Under the pieces are notes generated by a model that had not been told where the DNA came from, made no database searches, and worked only from the letters and a program-made list of their open reading frames with translations. This document shows positions 15,402 to 19,460 of a DNA stretch of 19,460 bases, piece after piece; within the stretch, counting starts at the first letter, position 1, and each line of letters begins with the position of its first letter. The position numbers and the translations under genes are program-made. The DNA is from JARRNJ01 sp037385045 (GTDB lineage Bacteria > Pseudomonadota > Gammaproteobacteria > JASBUN01): positions 1-19,460 of the forward strand of contig JARRNJ010000044.1 in NCBI GenBank assembly GCA_037385045.1, written 5' to 3'.

Positions 15402-16809
15402 CTTCGTTGATCGCCCAGACCACCAGGGACTGGCCGCGGCGGCAGTCGCCGGCGGCAAACACCTTGGCGGTGCCGGTGGCGTATTTGCCGTAGTCGGCCG
15501 CGTAGTTGCCGCGGCCGTCCAGTTCCACGCCGGCGGCTTCGCTGAGGTAGTGCTCGGGGCTGACGAAGCCCATGGACAACAGCACCAGGTCCGCCGGCCA
15601 GACTTTCTCCGAGTCGGGCACCTCGCCCATCTTCCACTGGCCATCCTCTTCGTCGCGGGTCCATTCGACCTCGACCGTGCGCACGCCGGCCACGTTTCCG
15701 GCGCCGTCGTCGACGAATTCCTTGGTCAGCAGGCAATACTCGCGCGGATCGCGGCCGAAGACGGCGCTCGCTTCCGCGTGCCCGTAGTCGACCCGGAAAA
15801 TGCGCGGCCACGTGGGCCACGGGTTGTCCGGTGCGCGCTCGGCCGGCGGCTTGGGCAGCAGCTCGAAATTCACCAGCGACTTGCAGCCGTGGCGCAGGGA
15901 CGTGCCGATGCAGTCGGTGCCGGTGTCGCCGCCGCCGATGACGATGACGTGCTTGTCCTTGGCGGAGATGTAAGCGCCGTTTTCCAGCTGGGTGTCCAGC
16001 AGGCTGCGGGTGTTCTCGGTGAGGAACTCCATGGCGAAATGCACGCCGTTGAGCTGGCGCCCGGGCGCCGGCAGATCACGGGGTTGAGTGGCTCCGGTGG
16101 CGAACAGCACCGCGTCGTTGTCGTCGAACATTTGTTTGACGTCCACCGAGCGCCCTACGTCGGCATTGGTCACGAACTCCACGCCTTCCTCGCGCAGCAG
16201 GTCGACGCGGCGGTCCACCAGGGCTTTTTCCAGCTTCATATTGGGAATGCCGTACATCAGCAAGCCGCCGATGCGGTCTTCGCGCTCGTAGACGATCACC
16301 GAGTGGCCGGCCTTGTTCAGCTGCGCCGCCGCGGCCAGGCCGGCAGGCCCGGAACCGACCACCGCCACTTTCTTGCCCGTGCGCTGCTGCGGCGGCTGCG
16401 CCTGCACCCAGCCCTGGTCGAAGCCGTGGTCGACGATGGCGTGCTCGATGTCCTTGATGGTAACCGCCGGATCGGTGATGCCCAGCACGCAGGCGCCCTC
16501 GCACGGAGCCGGACACACGCGACCGGTGAACTCCGGGAAGTTGTTGGTCTTGTGCAGGCGATCGAGCGCCTCGCGCCAATGGCCGCGGTAGACGAGATCG
16601 TTCCACTCCGGAATCAGGTTGTCGATGGGACAACCATTGTCGGACTGGCAGAACGGCACCCCGCAATCCATGCAGCGTGCGCCCTGGGTCTGCAGGTGAT
16701 CCCAGTCATGGTCGCCGTAGAGCTCGCGGAAATCCGCCAGCCGCTCTTTCGGATCGCGGTACGGTTCTGTCTCGCGCTGAAACTCTTTGAACCCTGTGAT
16801 CTTGCCCAT
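15343..16809 (-). CDS. gltD: Glutamate synthase (NADPH) small subunit
   Basis: GltD supplies electrons from NADPH through FAD and Fe-S clusters to GltB, which makes two glutamates from glutamine and 2-oxoglutarate. The 488 residues show the N-terminal Cys clusters (Cys46, 49, 54 and 60 in ARCMDCGVPFCQSDNGC; Cys99, 103 and 107 in RVCPAPCEGAC). They are followed by the FAD motif GSGPAG (152-157), the NADPH motif GGGDTG (292-297) and the C-terminal FAD-contacting AAGDCRRGQSLVVWAINEGR. The ATG at 16809 gives the standard MGKITGFKEF start; the Shine-Dalgarno is weak (AGGCGA). It is 23 bp after gltB, so the two are cotranscribed. Its last 19 codons are the source of the duplicated tail at 15140-15198. 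Confidence 0.97.
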   Translation of the reverse strand: MGKITGFKEFQRETEPYRDPKERLADFRELYGDHDWDHLQTQGARCMDCGVPFCQSDNGCPIDNLIPEWNDLVYRGHWREALDRLHKTNNFPEFTGRVCPAPCEGACVLGITDPAVTIKDIEHAIVDHGFDQGWVQAQPPQQRTGKKVAVVGSGPAGLAAAAQLNKAGHSVIVYEREDRIGGLLMYGIPNMKLEKALVDRRVDLLREEGVEFVTNADVGRSVDVKQMFDDNDAVLFATGATQPRDLPAPGRQLNGVHFAMEFLTENTRSLLDTQLENGAYISAKDKHVIVIGGGDTGTDCIGTSLRHGCKSLVNFELLPKPPAERAPDNPWPTWPRIFRVDYGHAEASAVFGRDPREYCLLTKEFVDDGAGNVAGVRTVEVEWTRDEEDGQWKMGEVPDSEKVWPADLVLLSMGFVSPEHYLSEAAGVELDGRGNYAADYGKYATGTAKVFAAGDCRRGQSLVVWAINEGRGAAREIDRFLMGSTDLP

Positions 16810-16832
16810 CGATTCGCCTATACCAACTCAAA

Positions 16833-19460
16833 TTACACCGCAACCGCGGCCTTGGATTCGCGCTTCTTGCGCTGCTCGAGCACACGCTTGTAGTCGACCG
16901 GCATGACCTTGACGAACTGCGACAGCGTCGTGTCCCAATCCTTCAGCAGCCGCTCGGCGACCGGCGACCCGGTGCAATCGCGATGGCGTTCGATCAACCG
17001 CTTCAGCTCGGCAACGTCGGCGTCGTCGACCACGGTTTCCAGCTCCACCATGGCCCCATTGCACTTGGTGGCGAAATCGCCCTCGTGATCCCAGACATAG
17101 GCAATGCCGCCGCTCATGCCGGCGGCGAAATTGCGTCCGGTCGGACCCAGCACCACCACGCGGCCGCCCGTCATGTACTCGCAGCCGTGGTCGCCCACCC
17201 CTTCAACCACGGCGTGGGCGCCGCTGTTGCGCACGCCGAAGCGCTCGGCCGCGACGCCGCGGAAGAACGCTTCGCCGCCGGTGGCGCCGTAGAGGCACAC
17301 GTTGCCGACGATGATGTTCTCTTCCGCAACAAACGTGCTGGCGGCGGGCGGGTAGACCACGATGCGTCCGCCCGACAATCCCTTGCCGATATAGTCGTTG
17401 GCGTCGCCCTCGACCTCGAGGGTCACACCCTTGGCGAGGAACGCACCGAGGCTCTGGCCGGCGGAACCGGTGAGCTTGATGTGAATGGTATCCTCCGGCA
17501 GCAGATCGGCGCCCCACTTCTTGGCGATCTCATGGGACAGCGTCGTTCCCACCACCCGGTTGGTGTTGATCACCGGCAGGTCGATCCTGACCGCTTCGCC
17601 CCGGTCGATGGCCGGCCGTGCCAGCTCGATCAACCGGTTGTCGAGCGCCTGCTCGAGGCCGTGATCCTGGCTGATGGTGCAGTGCACTTCCACGTTCGGG
17701 TGCGGCTTCGGCGCCGGGGTCAGAACGGCCGACAGGTCGATGCCGCGGGCCTTCCAGTGGCCGCTCACCAGTTCCCGGTCCAGTTCCAGCGCGTCGACAC
17801 GCCCGATCATCTCGTTGACGGAACGGAAGCCGAGTTCGGCCATGATCCGGCGCAGGTCCTTGGCCACCATGAACAGGTAGTTGACCACGTGCTCCGGCTG
17901 GCCCTTGAACTTGCGGCGCAGCTCGGGGTCCTGGGTGGCAATGCCCACCGGGCAGGTGTTGAGATGGCACTTGCGCATCATGATGCAGCCGAGCGTGATC
18001 AGCGGCGCGGTGGAGAACCCGAACTCCTCGGCACCGAGCAGTGCGGCGATGGCCACGTCGCGGCCGGTCTTCATCTGGCCGTCGGTCTGCAGCACCACCC
18101 GCGAGCGCAGGTCCTGCATCACCAGGGTCTGGTGGGTTTCGGCCACGCCCAGCTCCCACGGCAGCCCGGCGTGCTTGATGGAGGTCAGCGGCGAAGCACC
18201 GGTGCCGCCGTCATGGCCGGCGATGACAATGTGATCGGCCTTGGCCTTGGTGACGCCGGCGGCGACCGTGCCCACGCCCATTTCCGACACCAGTTTGACG
18301 CTGATGCGGGCCTTGGGATTGGCGTTCTTCAGATCGTGGATCAGCTGCGCCATGTCCTCGATCGAATAGATATCGTGGTGCGGCGGCGGACTGATCAGCC
18401 CCACGCCGGGCGTCGAGTAGCGGATGCGGGCGATGGTCTCGTCGACCTTGCGCCCGGGCAGCTCGCCGCCCTCGCCCGGCTTGGCGCCCTGGGAGATCTT
18501 GATCTGAATCTCGTCGGCGTTGGTCAGATACCAGGTGGTGACACCGAAGCGCCCCGAAGCCACCTGCTTGATCGCCGAGCGCTTGGAATCCCCGTTGGGC
18601 AGCGGGTTGAAGCGCAGCGGATCCTCACCGCCCTCGCCCGTATTGGACTTCCCGCCCATGCGGTTCATGGCCACTGCCAACGACTCGTGGCTTTCGGCGG
18701 AAATGGACCCGAAGCTCATGGCGCCGGTGGCAAACCGTTTGACGATTTCCGCCTCCGGCTCCACTTCCTCCAGCGGGACGGGTCCGCCGTTGGCGCCGCC
18801 CTTGAACTTCATCAGGCCCCGCAGGGTGCAGCGGCGCGTCTGCTCGTTGGCATGCTTGGCAAAGCGCCAATAAGCGTGTTCGTTATTGGTGCGCGCCGCC
18901 ACCTGCAGGTCGGCGATGGAGTCCGGGTCCCACATGTGGCGGTCGCCCTCGGCGCGCCAGTGGAAGTCGCCCGGGTTGGGCAGCACCGGCAGGCGCACCT
19001 GGTCGCGCCCGGGGTAGCCGCGGGCGTGGCGGCGCAGGGTTTCTTCGGCCAGTACATCGAAGCCTACGCCTTTGACCCGGCTCGGCGTCCCGGCGAAACA
19101 GCGCTCAACCACCTCCTCGGCCAGGCCCACGGCCTCGAAGATCTGTGCGCCCTTGTAGGACTGCAGCGTGGAGATGCCCATTTTCGCCATGACCTTGAGC
19201 ATGCCCTTGGCCACGCCCTTGCGGTAGGCGGCGACGACCTTGTCGTCATCGTCGTAGCGTTCGCCGGGCAGCTGGCCGTCACGCCGGGCCTGCCACAGCG
19301 CCTCGAACGCCAGGTACGGGTTGATGGCATCGGCGCCGTAACCGATCAGCAGGCAGTGGTGGTGCACCTCGCGTGCTTCGCCCGATTCGACAATGATGCC
19401 GATGCGGGTGCGCTCGTGATTGCGCACCAGGTGATGGTGCACGGCGCCGGTGGCCAGCAG
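16833..19460 (-). CDS. gltB: Glutamate synthase large subunit, 3' part
   Basis: This is the C-terminal ~875 residues of GltB; the frame is open to the window edge and enters as LLATGAVHHHLVR, a well-known internal GltB segment, so the gene starts outside the window. The missing 5' part would carry the N-terminal glutamine amidotransferase and the start of the central domain. Present are the end of the central domain (including YKGAQIFEAVGL) and the FMN/2-oxoglutarate-binding synthase domain (AMSFGSISAESHESLA, KPGEGGELPG, SPPPHHDIYSIED, GHDGGTGASPL). The 3Fe-4S Cys cluster CIMMRKCHLNTCPVG lies at about 17948-17992, and the C-terminal GXGXG beta-helix domain (GSAGQSLGAFL, GGRIVVYPP) at about 17000-17550. 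No frameshift is seen. Confidence 0.96.
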   Translation of the reverse strand: MLATGAVHHHLVRNHERTRIGIIVESGEAREVHHHCLLIGYGADAINPYLAFEALWQARRDGQLPGERYDDDDKVVAAYRKGVAKGMLKVMAKMGISTLQSYKGAQIFEAVGLAEEVVERCFAGTPSRVKGVGFDVLAEETLRRHARGYPGRDQVRLPVLPNPGDFHWRAEGDRHMWDPDSIADLQVAARTNNEHAYWRFAKHANEQTRRCTLRGLMKFKGGANGGPVPLEEVEPEAEIVKRFATGAMSFGSISAESHESLAVAMNRMGGKSNTGEGGEDPLRFNPLPNGDSKRSAIKQVASGRFGVTTWYLTNADEIQIKISQGAKPGEGGELPGRKVDETIARIRYSTPGVGLISPPPHHDIYSIEDMAQLIHDLKNANPKARISVKLVSEMGVGTVAAGVTKAKADHIVIAGHDGGTGASPLTSIKHAGLPWELGVAETHQTLVMQDLRSRVVLQTDGQMKTGRDVAIAALLGAEEFGFSTAPLITLGCIMMRKCHLNTCPVGIATQDPELRRKFKGQPEHVVNYLFMVAKDLRRIMAELGFRSVNEMIGRVDALELDRELVSGHWKARGIDLSAVLTPAPKPHPNVEVHCTISQDHGLEQALDNRLIELARPAIDRGEAVRIDLPVINTNRVVGTTLSHEIAKKWGADLLPEDTIHIKLTGSAGQSLGAFLAKGVTLEVEGDANDYIGKGLSGGRIVVYPPAASTFVAEENIIVGNVCLYGATGGEAFFRGVAAERFGVRNSGAHAVVEGVGDHGCEYMTGGRVVVLGPTGRNFAAGMSGGIAYVWDHEGDFATKCNGAMVELETVVDDADVAELKRLIERHRDCTGSPVAERLLKDWDTTLSQFVKVMPVDYKRVLEQRKKRESKAAVAV

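Noticed and set aside
15214..16893. 559-codon open frame on the plus strand opposite gltD
   Set aside because: It is antisense to the fully recognisable GltD and begins in the repeat region; a GC-driven shadow frame.

Overview
The window (19,460 bp, high GC) reads as a chromosomal stretch of a gammaproteobacterium. The main clue is the conserved cluster ponA/mrcA - pilMNOPQ - aroK - aroB - DamX-like ATPase, a typical gammaproteobacterial arrangement, here with dgt after aroB and gltB/gltD nearby. The gene content suggests a free-living, type-IV-pilus-bearing rod, perhaps Chromatiales/Ectothiorhodospiraceae-like. That placement is an inference from gene order and protein flavour only, with no database search behind it.

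Layout. (1) 1-110: a lower-GC scrap of a response-regulator receiver domain on the + strand, abruptly joined to the 3' end of the next gene. (2) 35-4222, all minus strand: aroK, aroB, dgt, a small WGR-like protein and a DamX-like ATPase whose C-terminus is cut by the junction. (3) 4256-4296: a strong intrinsic terminator for the pil operon. (4) 4318-9290, minus strand: pilM-N-O-P-Q, packed with 1-bp gaps or 4-bp overlaps, behind a near-consensus sigma-70-type promoter at 9343-9371. (5) 9514-12072, plus strand: mrcA (PBP1A), divergent from pilM, then a conserved hypothetical gene of NTase-like appearance (12110-12721). (6) 12747-13703, minus strand: a 2-hydroxyacid dehydrogenase of the glycerate dehydrogenase type; hemH (13839-14891, plus) diverges from it. 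(7) 14888-15342: a 0.45-kb non-coding stretch between the convergent ends of hemH and gltD, holding CGCAGAG heptamer arrays in inverted orientation and a 203-bp tandem duplication that copied the last ~19 codons of gltD. (8) 15343-19460, minus strand: gltD and the 3' part of gltB, which runs off the right edge.

How the genes work together. PilM-N-O-P form the inner-membrane/periplasmic alignment complex that connects the pilus motor to the PilQ outer-membrane secretin. PBP1A makes peptidoglycan and is the customary divergent neighbour. AroK and AroB are shikimate-pathway enzymes. GltBD assimilates ammonium as glutamate, and HemH ends haem synthesis. These are core functions. I see no evidence of a defence system, prophage, integron, CRISPR or biosynthetic cluster. 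The most unusual parts are the repeat structure between hemH and gltD and the chimeric left edge, rather than a new protein system.
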